A stretch of DNA of 34,179 nt, taken from contig NZ_CAMLOV010000046.1 in NCBI RefSeq assembly GCF_946481715.1, positions 1 through 34,179 of the forward strand, in the 5' to 3' direction. This DNA is from an uncultured Mucilaginibacter sp. Its GTDB lineage: Bacteria > Bacteroidota > Bacteroidia > Sphingobacteriales > Sphingobacteriaceae. Positions 1-7,226 of the stretch are shown piece by piece. Below the pieces are notes generated by a model. It was not told where the DNA came from, did no database searches, and worked only from the letters and a program-made list of their open reading frames with translations. The stretch's first letter is position 1, and each line of letters starts with the position of its first letter. Position numbers and translations under genes: made by a program.

Positions 1-2
1 TG

Positions 3-65
3 CGCATAAAACTGGCGGATTTTTTAACACTGCTAATTTTGATATGGATAACCGCTAACAGATGA
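3..65 (+). CDS. C-terminal tail of a probable ECF sigma factor (partial)
   Basis: The first 63 bases are open in frame 3 and encode a short hydrophobic tail (ADFLTLLILIW near the end) whose TGA stop overlaps the next ATG as ATGA. A sigma factor of the FecI type normally sits directly upstream of a FecR gene in Bacteroidota, and such sigmas often end in a hydrophobic tail. A second frame (2..58) is also open and stops 3 nt before the ATG, so the frame choice is not certain. The body of the gene lies outside the window, so the identity rests on context and on the 4-bp overlap. Confidence 0.4.
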   Translation, partial: RIKLADFLTLLILIWITANR

Positions 66-1048
66 GTAAGAGCAACGGACATATAAGCGATGACCTGCTG
101 GTGAAATACCTGGTTGGCGAAGCTACGCCTGCCGAAACCATTGCGGTGGAAATATGGCTGGCTGTCGATGAGCCAAATGTGGTACATTTTAACCAGTTGA
201 AACGGATTTGGGACGAGAGCCTGCAATTGGCCAATACCAGCACAGTTGACGAAGATGCTGCCTATAGCCGCCTGCAAAACCGCATCAAAAACATGCCGGA
301 AACAGATGGTGCAAAGGTTGTGGAGCTTCACCCTAAAAAAACAAACTGGTTGGCTATTGCAGCAGCAATTTTAGTGCTTTGTACTGCCGGGTATTTTACA
401 TTAAATTATTTTAGCGGCCCGGCGTCTATCATAAGGCTGGCAAGCAATAACAGTGTACGGACCGATACTTTGCCAGATGGCTCGGTTATCACGATGAACA
501 AGATGTCGCAATTGGCATATCCTAAGAATTTTAAAGGCGGCATACGCTCGGTTAATTTGCAGGGCGAGGCATTTTTTAAGGTAACGCCCGATAAAGCAAA
601 GCCATTTATAATTAAGGTAAACGATGTAACCATTAAGGTGGTTGGTACGTCTTTCAATATAAAAAGCAGGAATGGCAAAACCGAAGTGGTTGTAGCTACC
701 GGTATTGTAAACGTTGCCAAAAACCACAACAGCATAAACCTTAACCCCGGCGAGAGAACGGAGATAGATAACAGCAAAGACCATTTGGGTAAGCAAAGCG
801 TAAAAGGCAACTTATATAGCTACTATGTAAACAAAGAACTAGTATGCGACCAAACGCCTTTAACCGACCTCGTGCAGGCGCTGAACAGTATCTATAGTGC
901 AAATATTTTGATAGGGAACAAAGCGCTTGAGCAATTGCCCATCACCACCGTATTTAAGGGGCAGTCGCTGGAGCAGGTGCTCTTAGTAGTACAGGAAACG
1001 TTTAAAATAAAGGTGGAGCGCAAAAACGGGCAGATCATCCTGAAATAA
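62..1048 (+). CDS. FecR-family anti-sigma factor
   Basis: A 328-residue single-pass inner-membrane protein of the FecR family, which binds and controls an ECF sigma factor in response to an outer-membrane signal. Residues 1-90 form the cytoplasmic sigma-binding part, residues 95-117 are one strong membrane segment (WLAIAAAILVLC), residues about 125-215 are the FecR domain (TLPDGSVITMNKMSQLAYP, GEAFFKV, GTSFNI) and residues about 245-328 match the C-terminal DUF4974 domain found in Bacteroidota FecR proteins. Length is normal. The ATG overlaps the stop of the preceding reading frame (ATGA), implying translational coupling to its sigma factor. The next gene begins 12 nt downstream and is probably cotranscribed. 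Unusually, that neighbour is not a SusC-type TonB receptor. Confidence 0.93.
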   Translation: MSKSNGHISDDLLVKYLVGEATPAETIAVEIWLAVDEPNVVHFNQLKRIWDESLQLANTSTVDEDAAYSRLQNRIKNMPETDGAKVVELHPKKTNWLAIAAAILVLCTAGYFTLNYFSGPASIIRLASNNSVRTDTLPDGSVITMNKMSQLAYPKNFKGGIRSVNLQGEAFFKVTPDKAKPFIIKVNDVTIKVVGTSFNIKSRNGKTEVVVATGIVNVAKNHNSINLNPGERTEIDNSKDHLGKQSVKGNLYSYYVNKELVCDQTPLTDLVQALNSIYSANILIGNKALEQLPITTVFKGQSLEQVLLVVQETFKIKVERKNGQIILK

Positions 1049-1060
1049 TATAGCTAATCC

Positions 1061-2794
1061 ATGCATCAATTTAAGCGTACGCTGTTATTGCTTATTGCCT
1101 TTTTGCTTTCGGCGGTAAGCCAGCGGCTTTGTGCGCAATCTCTTCTTGGCCGTAACATCTCTGTCTATATTAAAAATAAGCCACTGGGTTCCGTGCTGAA
1201 AACGATGGAAGAGCGGGGCAAGTTCAACTTCTCGTACAACAGCAACCTCTTTAAAGCCGACAGCCTGGTAAGCCTGGATGCCGATAACTGGACAATAAAA
1301 GAAGTACTGGACCACCTGCTGCTGAGCCGCTTTGAATATAAGGAGGCAACGGGTTTCATCATCCTGCGCTATGCGCCATTGCAGCTGAGCTTACTGAGCG
1401 AGAAAACCGCTACCGAAGGTGATGAGTTTGTCATAAACGGCTTTATTGTAGATGACCGTAGCGGCAAAAAGCTACCGAACGCCAGCGTCTACGAACGTAA
1501 TTTGCTGCAAAGCACCCTTACCGATGCCAACGGCTTTTTTGAATTGAAGCTAAAAAACACCGGTATGCAGGTGCAGCTAACCATCAGTAAAGAATTATAC
1601 AAAGACACCACGATCACCTTTTTGCGCGACGTGAATATTACAAAAGTTACCGGCAAAAGCGTATTGTACTATGCCTTAAACGACGACCCCGAAGGGATAG
1701 AAACTACATCCATTGGCAAGCTGTTCATCTCCACCAAACAAAAAATACAGGAGGCTAATTTAAAAGGCCTTATTGCCAACGCGCCTTTCCAGGCATCTGC
1801 CATACCCAATGTAAGCACCCACGGCGCCATGAACGGGCAGATAGTGAACACCGTATCGCTTAATGCCGTAGGTGGTTACAATGCCGGCGTAAACGGCGCA
1901 GAGCTGGGCATTATCTTCAACCTGGATAAGGGCAACGTGCGCAGCTTCCAGTTTGCGGGGGCTTTTAATATAGTGGGCGGCAATGTAGGCGGGGTGCAAA
2001 TAGCGGGGCTGTATAATAATGTATTGGGCAGTGTAAACGCAGTGCAGCTTGCTATTTTACATAATAGTGTAAAACATAACCTGCATGGCGTTCAATTGAG
2101 CCTGTACAACCACGTTCGCGGCGAGGTTTCGGGTTTGCAGATAGCACCGGTTGGTAATATAGCCGGTAAAAATGTAAACGGCATACAGGTTGCGGTGTTA
2201 GGCAATGTAGCAGGCAGCAAGTTTGAGGGGATCCAATTAGGCGGGCTTTTTAATTACGCCAAACACCTGCGCGGCCTGCAGGTAGGGCTCATCAACATCG
2301 CTGATACTTCAAGAGGTTTTAGTGTGGGGCTCATTAACATTGTGCGTAATGGCTACCATAAAATAATGCTTGGCGCTAACGAAACACTAAACGCCAACCT
2401 CTACATAAAATCGGGCAGTGTAAACTTTTATACCATTTACACCGGCGGCGCAAGGCTGAATAAAAATGCCCGAATTTACGGTATGGGGATGGGATTTGGT
2501 ACCGTATTGAGCTTGGGTACACGGCTGAGTTTTAATCCCGAAATCAGCACCCGATACTTGTACCAGGGCTCCTGGCATTATACCAACCTGCTCAACAGGC
2601 TCGATGGGAATGTTAGTATCAAACTAAGCAAAGGTTTGGCTTTAACCGGCGGCCCATCGGTAAACCTGTATTATACCGGGCAGCATAACGCCATTAAGGG
2701 GTATGCACTGCTACAAGATCTGCACCCAAAATTCAACCCTGCTAAAAACGCAAACTGGTTTGCAGGATGGAATGTGGGGATTAGTTTGTTTTAG
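1061..2794 (+). CDS. exported STN / carboxypeptidase-regulatory protein with LA_2272-type surface repeats
   Basis: A 577-residue exported protein. Residues 1-26 are a signal peptide ending CAQ. Residues about 32-105 resemble the STN domain (KPLGSVLKTMEERGKFNFSY), which in transducing TonB receptors contacts FecR. Residues about 125-205 resemble a carboxypeptidase-regulatory beta-sandwich (INGFIVDDRSGKKLPNASV, TDANGFF). Residues about 276-430 hold roughly ten repeats of about 17 residues with the pattern G[VIL]Q[IVL]..[LG].N, as in LA_2272-type surface proteins. The remainder is beta-rich and may form a barrel or surface structure. No TonB plug or SusC-like barrel is evident. It directly follows the FecR gene, so it may be the receptor or the regulated product of that sigma system (inference). 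The ligand is unknown. Confidence 0.8.
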   Translation: MHQFKRTLLLLIAFLLSAVSQRLCAQSLLGRNISVYIKNKPLGSVLKTMEERGKFNFSYNSNLFKADSLVSLDADNWTIKEVLDHLLLSRFEYKEATGFIILRYAPLQLSLLSEKTATEGDEFVINGFIVDDRSGKKLPNASVYERNLLQSTLTDANGFFELKLKNTGMQVQLTISKELYKDTTITFLRDVNITKVTGKSVLYYALNDDPEGIETTSIGKLFISTKQKIQEANLKGLIANAPFQASAIPNVSTHGAMNGQIVNTVSLNAVGGYNAGVNGAELGIIFNLDKGNVRSFQFAGAFNIVGGNVGGVQIAGLYNNVLGSVNAVQLAILHNSVKHNLHGVQLSLYNHVRGEVSGLQIAPVGNIAGKNVNGIQVAVLGNVAGSKFEGIQLGGLFNYAKHLRGLQVGLINIADTSRGFSVGLINIVRNGYHKIMLGANETLNANLYIKSGSVNFYTIYTGGARLNKNARIYGMGMGFGTVLSLGTRLSFNPEISTRYLYQGSWHYTNLLNRLDGNVSIKLSKGLALTGGPSVNLYYTGQHNAIKGYALLQDLHPKFNPAKNANWFAGWNVGISLF

Positions 2795-3069
2795 CCTAAA
2801 AAGTCTTCATCGCTAATAATACAGTGCTTTGCCAGCATCCGTAGCAATGCTTCTGCCGAAAAATCCCCTGCTACGTCGAAGCATGTATTGCAGTTGTTAC
2901 CGCTTACATTACATAAACCTGGTTCAAATTCAATTATTAGCCCGCTAAACTTGCCCGAAAGCACGGCAATAGTTTCACCGTCAATTACCTCGTAGGTATT
3001 GCGGGTGGTGCCAAAAAACCGGCAGAGGCTTTTTACGTGGCGGTAGGCGTTTATAGATCGTACTATCAT
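2791..3069 (-). CDS. hypothetical protein with clustered cysteines
   Basis: A 92-residue protein I do not recognise. It has no signal peptide or membrane segment. It has cysteines at 16, 53, 60, 63 and 83, of which C53, C60 and C63 are close together (GLCNVSGNNCNTCFDV), a possible metal or redox site, though this is only suggestive. Its ATG overlaps the TGA of the upstream SDR gene by ATGA, so it is almost certainly translated from the same transcript. Its stop overlaps the end of the convergent 577-residue gene by 4 bp. No terminator hairpin is visible between the two convergent genes. Confidence 0.75.
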   Translation of the reverse strand: MIVRSINAYRHVKSLCRFFGTTRNTYEVIDGETIAVLSGKFSGLIIEFEPGLCNVSGNNCNTCFDVAGDFSAEALLRMLAKHCIISDEDFLG

Positions 3070-3860
3070 CAGCTTTTTAGCATTAATTTTAAACGGCTCC
3101 TGATAATACGCTCTTTAACAAAACCGGGAAGCATACTATTTAAAAGAACCAGCAATTGATTCATAAAACCGGGGACGATCTCCTTTTTGCCCTTTAGCAA
3201 CCCGTCTATCGCTATTCGTGCTACGTCTTCGGCTTCCAAAATGGTTGCTTTGGCAATGCCTTTCAGTTTGTTGTTCATCACCAGCAATTCGGGTTTGGTA
3301 TTAATGCCGCCCGGGCTAAGGAGGCTGATGCGTACCTTACTGCCCGATAATTCGAGCTGCAGGCATTTGGTAAAATAGCGGATGAAAGATTTGGTAGCGC
3401 CGTAAACCTGTTTCTTCGGTACTACAAACAGTCCGCCAAGGCTGCCAACATTTAGGATGTAGGAAGTGGCCGCAGCATCCGCCTGTTCTAAAAACAACCG
3501 CGTTAGCAAAACCGGGGTAATTACGTTTAGCTCTATCTGCGTTTTATAAAAAGCAGTGCCCTTATCCTCAAACCACGACCAGTTCCCCAATCCGGCATTA
3601 TTAATAAGCATATGCGCGGTTAGTCTCTGTAATTGCAGCTGCGCAAATATTTCCGGGTAGCGAGTGGTATCGGTTAAATCCATCTCTATTTCATCAACCC
3701 TGATGTTAAAATTCTTGCGGAGGTAAGCCGCTAATTGCGGCAGGCCGGAATTTGGCAGCGCAACCAGCATTAAATTAATCTTCCGGCGCGCCAGTTCAAT
3801 AGCAAAGGATTTGCCCAGGCCCTCGCTGGCACCGGTAATAATGGCGGTTATCTGTTGCAT
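3069..3860 (-). CDS. SDR-family NAD(P)-dependent oxidoreductase
   Basis: A 263-residue classical short-chain dehydrogenase. The Rossmann cofactor motif TGASEGLG is at residues 9-16, NNAG at 87-90, the catalytic Ser at 140 and the YxxxK pair at Tyr153/Lys157 (YGATK). Length is typical of the family and all catalytic residues are present. It should be a cytoplasmic NAD(P)H-dependent oxidoreductase, but the substrate cannot be read from sequence. It lies 4 nt after the epimerase gene and overlaps the following 92-residue gene by 4 bp, forming a tight three-gene minus-strand operon that suggests a shared pathway. Confidence 0.92.
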   Translation of the reverse strand: MQQITAIITGASEGLGKSFAIELARRKINLMLVALPNSGLPQLAAYLRKNFNIRVDEIEMDLTDTTRYPEIFAQLQLQRLTAHMLINNAGLGNWSWFEDKGTAFYKTQIELNVITPVLLTRLFLEQADAAATSYILNVGSLGGLFVVPKKQVYGATKSFIRYFTKCLQLELSGSKVRISLLSPGGINTKPELLVMNNKLKGIAKATILEAEDVARIAIDGLLKGKKEIVPGFMNQLLVLLNSMLPGFVKERIIRSRLKLMLKS

Positions 3861-3864
3861 GGCG

Positions 3865-4848
3865 TCAGGTTTGTTTTAGGTAATCAACGGTTTGTTGCAT
3901 GGCCTCGCCAAACGGTGTAATGCGGTAGCCCAATTGAGTAGCCGCTTTTTGGCTGCTGTACTTTTGATCAAATTTGAGGCGGTCGGCAAACTCGGGCAAA
4001 ATGAAGGGAGGCCATCCGGTCAGTTTGGTTTTGAGCCACTCTACCCTGCCGAAAAATTTTATGGCTTTTTGCGGTACGCGTACCATGCCATGCTTTACGC
4101 CTGACACTGTGCGCACGGTATCAAAAAAAATATTGAAACTGATGTCTTCCCCGCCTAAAATATAACGGTTACCTGTGGTACCCTTTTGCATGGCAGCTAT
4201 ATGGCCTGCAACCACATCGGGCAGGTAGGCATAGTTGGCCACCTGTTCGCCATTGCCGGGGATAACGCGCCATTTCCCTTTTAAATAACGGCTCACCATT
4301 TTGCTTACGGTATTGCTATCGGTAACAGGCCCTTTGCCAAATACGCGCGAAGGGTTTACCGTAACTACATCTAAACCGCGGTTTACAAATTGCTGCACCT
4401 CCAGTTCGGCCAGGTATTTGGTGCGCTCATAAGCAATGGGGAAACCCACAACGCGCGGCTCGTCCTCGCTTAGCGGAAAGTTGAGCGTTGGCCCCCAAAC
4501 CCCGCAGGTACTGGTATAAACCATTTTTTTAATGCCCGCATTACTTGCTGCATGCAACACATTGCGGGTGCCGGTAACATTGGTGTCGTAAAACGCATCG
4601 GGGTTGCTGCACCACATTTTTGCCATGGCGGCAGTGTGGTAAACCTCCGCGCAGCCCTGCATCGCTTTCCTAAGGCTATCGGGGTATAAAATATCTCCTC
4701 TTATGGCTTCAATATTTTTATGTTTTATTAAATAAGGATGGCTGATATCCCGGCATAATGCTTTTACATCGTACCCTTGTTTGGCAAGCGCCAGGCAAAG
4801 CTCGCGCCCTATAAAACCTGTGGCGCCTGTAACTAATATATTCATCAT
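3865..4848 (-). CDS. NAD-dependent epimerase/dehydratase family protein (extended SDR)
   Basis: A 327-residue extended short-chain dehydrogenase. It begins with the nucleotide-binding motif TGATGFIG (residues 7-14) and has the active-site YxxxK at Tyr140/Lys144 (YERTK), with Ser/Thr residues at 112-114 (YTSTCGV) in the position of the catalytic serine. The family includes sugar-nucleotide epimerases, dihydroflavonol reductases and 3-beta-hydroxysteroid dehydrogenases. The YTSTCGVWG and YERTKYLAE segments resemble the reductase/HpnA-like branch, but the substrate is undetermined. Two ATGs are adjacent at the start (MM). It is the first gene of the operon with the SDR and the 92-residue protein. 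The 148-bp region upstream to the divergent DUF6616-like gene should carry both promoters. Confidence 0.9.
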   Translation of the reverse strand: MMNILVTGATGFIGRELCLALAKQGYDVKALCRDISHPYLIKHKNIEAIRGDILYPDSLRKAMQGCAEVYHTAAMAKMWCSNPDAFYDTNVTGTRNVLHAASNAGIKKMVYTSTCGVWGPTLNFPLSEDEPRVVGFPIAYERTKYLAELEVQQFVNRGLDVVTVNPSRVFGKGPVTDSNTVSKMVSRYLKGKWRVIPGNGEQVANYAYLPDVVAGHIAAMQKGTTGNRYILGGEDISFNIFFDTVRTVSGVKHGMVRVPQKAIKFFGRVEWLKTKLTGWPPFILPEFADRLKFDQKYSSQKAATQLGYRITPFGEAMQQTVDYLKQT

Positions 4849-4996
4849 ACCCCTAATACAACCAGCGGGTAGCTTACCCCTATTGCTGTATTTATTTTCT
4901 TGTTAACATTATTGATAGTAGTATTTAAGTGTGATTGATAGCAGCAATCCGCTTAAAATCAGTACTATTGTTTCATCAATTCAAAACCTTATCAAT

Positions 4997-5332
4997 ATGA
5001 AATTTTACGTAGAAGCATGGTCGGCTAAACAAACATGGCTCGATTTAAGTACCGAAGAACGCGGCGCATACATGGGGCAGGTCGGCCCTGCTATTCAGCA
5101 AATGATGGAGCAAGGCGTGGAGATTGTTACCTGGAGCGATAACGATACAGATACGGTTGAACGACTTGGGTACGATTTTTTTGCCGTATGGAAATTCCCT
5201 ACCGATGAACTGGCCAAAACGTTTGAGGCGATAGTTACCGGTGCAGGCTGGTACAATTATTTTACCCAGGTAAACCTCAAAGGCAACGCCGGTGCCCCCG
5301 AGGAGATCATTAGCAAGATGATTAATATGTAA
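4997..5332 (+). CDS. DUF6616-like small protein
   Basis: A 111-residue soluble protein starting MKFYVEAW. The frame stays open 22 codons further upstream to position 4931, but those residues (serine/isoleucine-rich) look unlike the conserved beginning, so I choose the internal ATG at 4997. It resembles the DUF6616 family: a small alpha/beta, dimeric-ferredoxin-like protein with aromatic-rich motifs (YDFFAVWKFP, GAGWYNYFTQVN). The catalytic role is unknown. It stands alone, between a divergent epimerase operon and a downstream GbsR/MarR regulator about 100 bp away, whose own promoter and operator lie in the gap. Confidence 0.75.
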   Translation: MKFYVEAWSAKQTWLDLSTEERGAYMGQVGPAIQQMMEQGVEIVTWSDNDTDTVERLGYDFFAVWKFPTDELAKTFEAIVTGAGWYNYFTQVNLKGNAGAPEEIISKMINM

Positions 5333-5390
5333 ACCTCCCCTACCTCGGAAGGTTACACGCAACTCCCTGGCGAATTACAAAATCGACAGA

Positions 5391-5418
5391 TTAACTTTCA
5401 AAATATTTTGAAAGTTAA
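5391..5418. promoter_or_regulatory. 28-bp perfect palindrome, probable GbsR/MarR operator
   Basis: The sequence is a perfect inverted repeat: half-site TTAACTTTCAAAAT followed by its exact complement, with no spacer. It covers the -33 element of the regulator promoter just downstream. Its ACTTTC...GAAAGT core is the kind of site bound by MarR-type dimers, so autorepression by the adjacent regulator is the simplest reading (inference). Confidence 0.75.
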
Positions 5419-5436
5419 AAAACATATTTATCTTTG
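5407..5436 (+). promoter_or_regulatory. Bacteroidota-type -33/-7 promoter of the GbsR/MarR gene
   Basis: The -33 element TTTG is at 5407-5410 and the -7 element TATCTTTG (exact TAnnTTTG) at 5429-5436, with an 18-nt spacer. The ATG follows only 3 nt after the -7 box, so the transcript is predicted to be leaderless. Confidence 0.75.
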
Positions 5437-5439
5437 TGT

Positions 5440-5946
5440 ATGCAATTACCCGAGGCAAAAGGCAAGTTTATAGAGGCATGGGGCAAGTTGGGCTCGGAGT
5501 GGGGGATAAACCGCACTATGGCGCAGGTGCATGCCTTGCTTTTGGTTAGCCCTACCGAGCTTACTACCGAGGAAATTATGGAAGAGCTAAAGATCTCCCG
5601 GGGTAACGCCAACATGACCCTTCGCGACCTGATCAGCTGGGGGCTGGTAGAAAAACAGCACAAGGCCGGCGAGCGCAAAGAATACTTTTTTGCTAATAAA
5701 GATACCTGGTACATTGCCCGCCAAGTGGCCAAAGAACGCCGCAAACGCGAGCTTGACCCTATTATTAAGATATTAGACGAACTAAGCAAAGTAGAAGGCG
5801 ACCCAAAGGACGAAGCTTTTAAAACATTCAATACATCGGTAACCGATATAAACAAGCTGGCCAAAAACGTAGATAAAACACTGGAAACCATGCTGAAAGC
5901 AGAAGAAAATTGGTTTTGGAAATCTATCTTTAAAATGTTTAAATAA
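5440..5946 (+). CDS. GbsR/MarR-family transcriptional regulator
   Basis: A 168-residue winged-helix regulator of the GbsR/MarR class. A short N-terminal helix (KGKFIEAWGKLGSEWGINR) precedes the wHTH domain (TTEEIMEELKISRGNANM, then DLISWGLVEK and the wing KAGERKEYFFA), and a C-terminal helical region (about residues 95-168) probably dimerises. The frame could begin at a TTG two codons earlier, but that TTG is inside the -7 promoter box, so the ATG at 5440 is the credible start. The 28-bp palindrome over the promoter suggests autorepression. Its regulated target is not evident: the next gene is on the opposite strand, so it may act on itself or elsewhere. Confidence 0.9.
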   Translation: MQLPEAKGKFIEAWGKLGSEWGINRTMAQVHALLLVSPTELTTEEIMEELKISRGNANMTLRDLISWGLVEKQHKAGERKEYFFANKDTWYIARQVAKERRKRELDPIIKILDELSKVEGDPKDEAFKTFNTSVTDINKLAKNVDKTLETMLKAEENWFWKSIFKMFK

Positions 5947-5990
5947 CGTGAGGCTTGTCAAATTATCATAAGCGGTCACAATTGCAAGAC

Positions 5991-6998
5991 TTAATTATTG
6001 CCCTTCCTTTTTTGCTCGGTATCGCTGATAAATGCGGTAAGCTCTTTAATAAAACCATCTAAAGATTCGGCCGACTTTTTAAGGTAAATAACCATCTTTT
6101 TTAGCTGGAACGGCGAATTGATAAAGCCTCCGATAATGCTTGTTATCCCTAAAATATTGGCAACAGGCTGCCGCACTTTGTGCGATGTAATAAACATCAT
6201 ATCTTCCATGCTTTTAACATAATCCCTCAAATATTCTTCAGCTTTTTTCAATTCACGGTAAGCGGCTGCGAGTTCTTTGGCGCGTTTTTCCCGCTCCTCG
6301 TTTTGGTAAAAAAGCTCCTGATTAGCTACAGCGAGTTCTGCAGCCCGGGCTTCCTTCTCATTGTTCTGAAATACAAGTTCGTGATTGGCTGTTATAAGTT
6401 CTTCGGCGCGCTTGCTTTTTTCATCATGCTGGTAGGCAAGTTCTTTATTGGCCACTATTAGTTCTGCGGCGCGTGCCTCTTTTTCATAGTTTTGGTAAGC
6501 CAGCTCTTTATTGGCCACTATAAGTTCATCAGCACGTTTCTCCTTTTCCTCATTTTGATAGCGTAATTCGTGGTTGGCAACCACCAATTCTGCGGCACGT
6601 TTTTCCTTTTCTTTATTTTGAAAAATAAGCTCCTGATTGGCAACGATGAGCTCCTCAGCGCGCTTGCTTTTTTCATCGTGCTGATAGGCCAGTTCTTTGT
6701 TAGCCACAATCAATTCGGCCGCCCGTGCTTCTTTTTGCTCATTTTGAAAAGCGAGTTCCGCATTGGCCACAACCAATTCGGCGGCCCTGTTTTCCTTTTC
6801 TTCGTTTTGATAGGCAAGCTCTTTGTTAGCGATGATCAATTCCGCTGCGCGCTTTTCCTTTTCTTCGTTTTGGTAAGCGAGCTCTTTATTAGCTGCCAAT
6901 AGCTCGTTGGCTGTATTTTTATTATGCATGTGTATCGGCTGAGGGTAAAGTGTAGGCCGGCTCGGGAGAAGCAGGGAGAGCAAACTACTTAAAAGCAT
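5991..6998 (-). CDS. repeat coiled-coil protein with HisKA-like C-terminus lacking an ATPase domain
   Basis: A 335-residue protein. Residues 32-241 are ten tandem 21-residue units of the form ELIVANKELAYQNEEKEKRAA, followed by a partial unit, predicting one long continuous coiled coil. Residues about 255-335 resemble a histidine-kinase dimerisation/phosphoacceptor domain with an H-box at His273 (ITSHKVRQPVANILG). The frame stops there, with no HATPase domain, and none follows in any nearby frame. The same repeat occurs in Bacteroidota sensor kinases, where it precedes a complete kinase. Start choice is unsure: ATG at 6998 gives a short hydrophobic, Pro-containing N-terminus, while ATG at 6929 (MHNKNTAN) starts directly before the repeats and may be the true one. 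Possible roles are a phosphotransfer protein or a dimerisation partner for the neighbouring kinase (inference). Confidence 0.82.
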   Translation of the reverse strand: MLLSSLLSLLLPSRPTLYPQPIHMHNKNTANELLAANKELAYQNEEKEKRAAELIIANKELAYQNEEKENRAAELVVANAELAFQNEQKEARAAELIVANKELAYQHDEKSKRAEELIVANQELIFQNKEKEKRAAELVVANHELRYQNEEKEKRADELIVANKELAYQNYEKEARAAELIVANKELAYQHDEKSKRAEELITANHELVFQNNEKEARAAELAVANQELFYQNEEREKRAKELAAAYRELKKAEEYLRDYVKSMEDMMFITSHKVRQPVANILGITSIIGGFINSPFQLKKMVIYLKKSAESLDGFIKELTAFISDTEQKRKGNN

Positions 6999-7226
6999 TA
7001 TGCCGCAGAACGGATGGGTTTATACTGCCTTTTGTTAAGAAGTAAGTAAATATAGTAATTGTAATTAAAAACCAGGCGCCCCAATTATCTGCGCCCTGCA
7101 AAAATATTAAAATGAATGTTTTACAACTGTTAGGATAAACTTATCGTAATAGGGAGAGGATATTGTAACTATTAGTTTTAACTGGTTATTTATCCGGCAC
7201 TGTACCCCTTGTTGATACGTAAACTG

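Noticed and set aside
6180..6902. Long open frames on the plus strand opposite the coiled-coil gene
   Set aside because: They mirror the 21-residue coding repeats of the minus-strand gene; their residues have no domain features and the opposite frame has strong protein signals.
5991..6998. 63-bp periodic repeats resembling a CRISPR array
   Set aside because: Repeats are contiguous, in frame and code for ELIVANKELAYQ-type units; there are no spacers.
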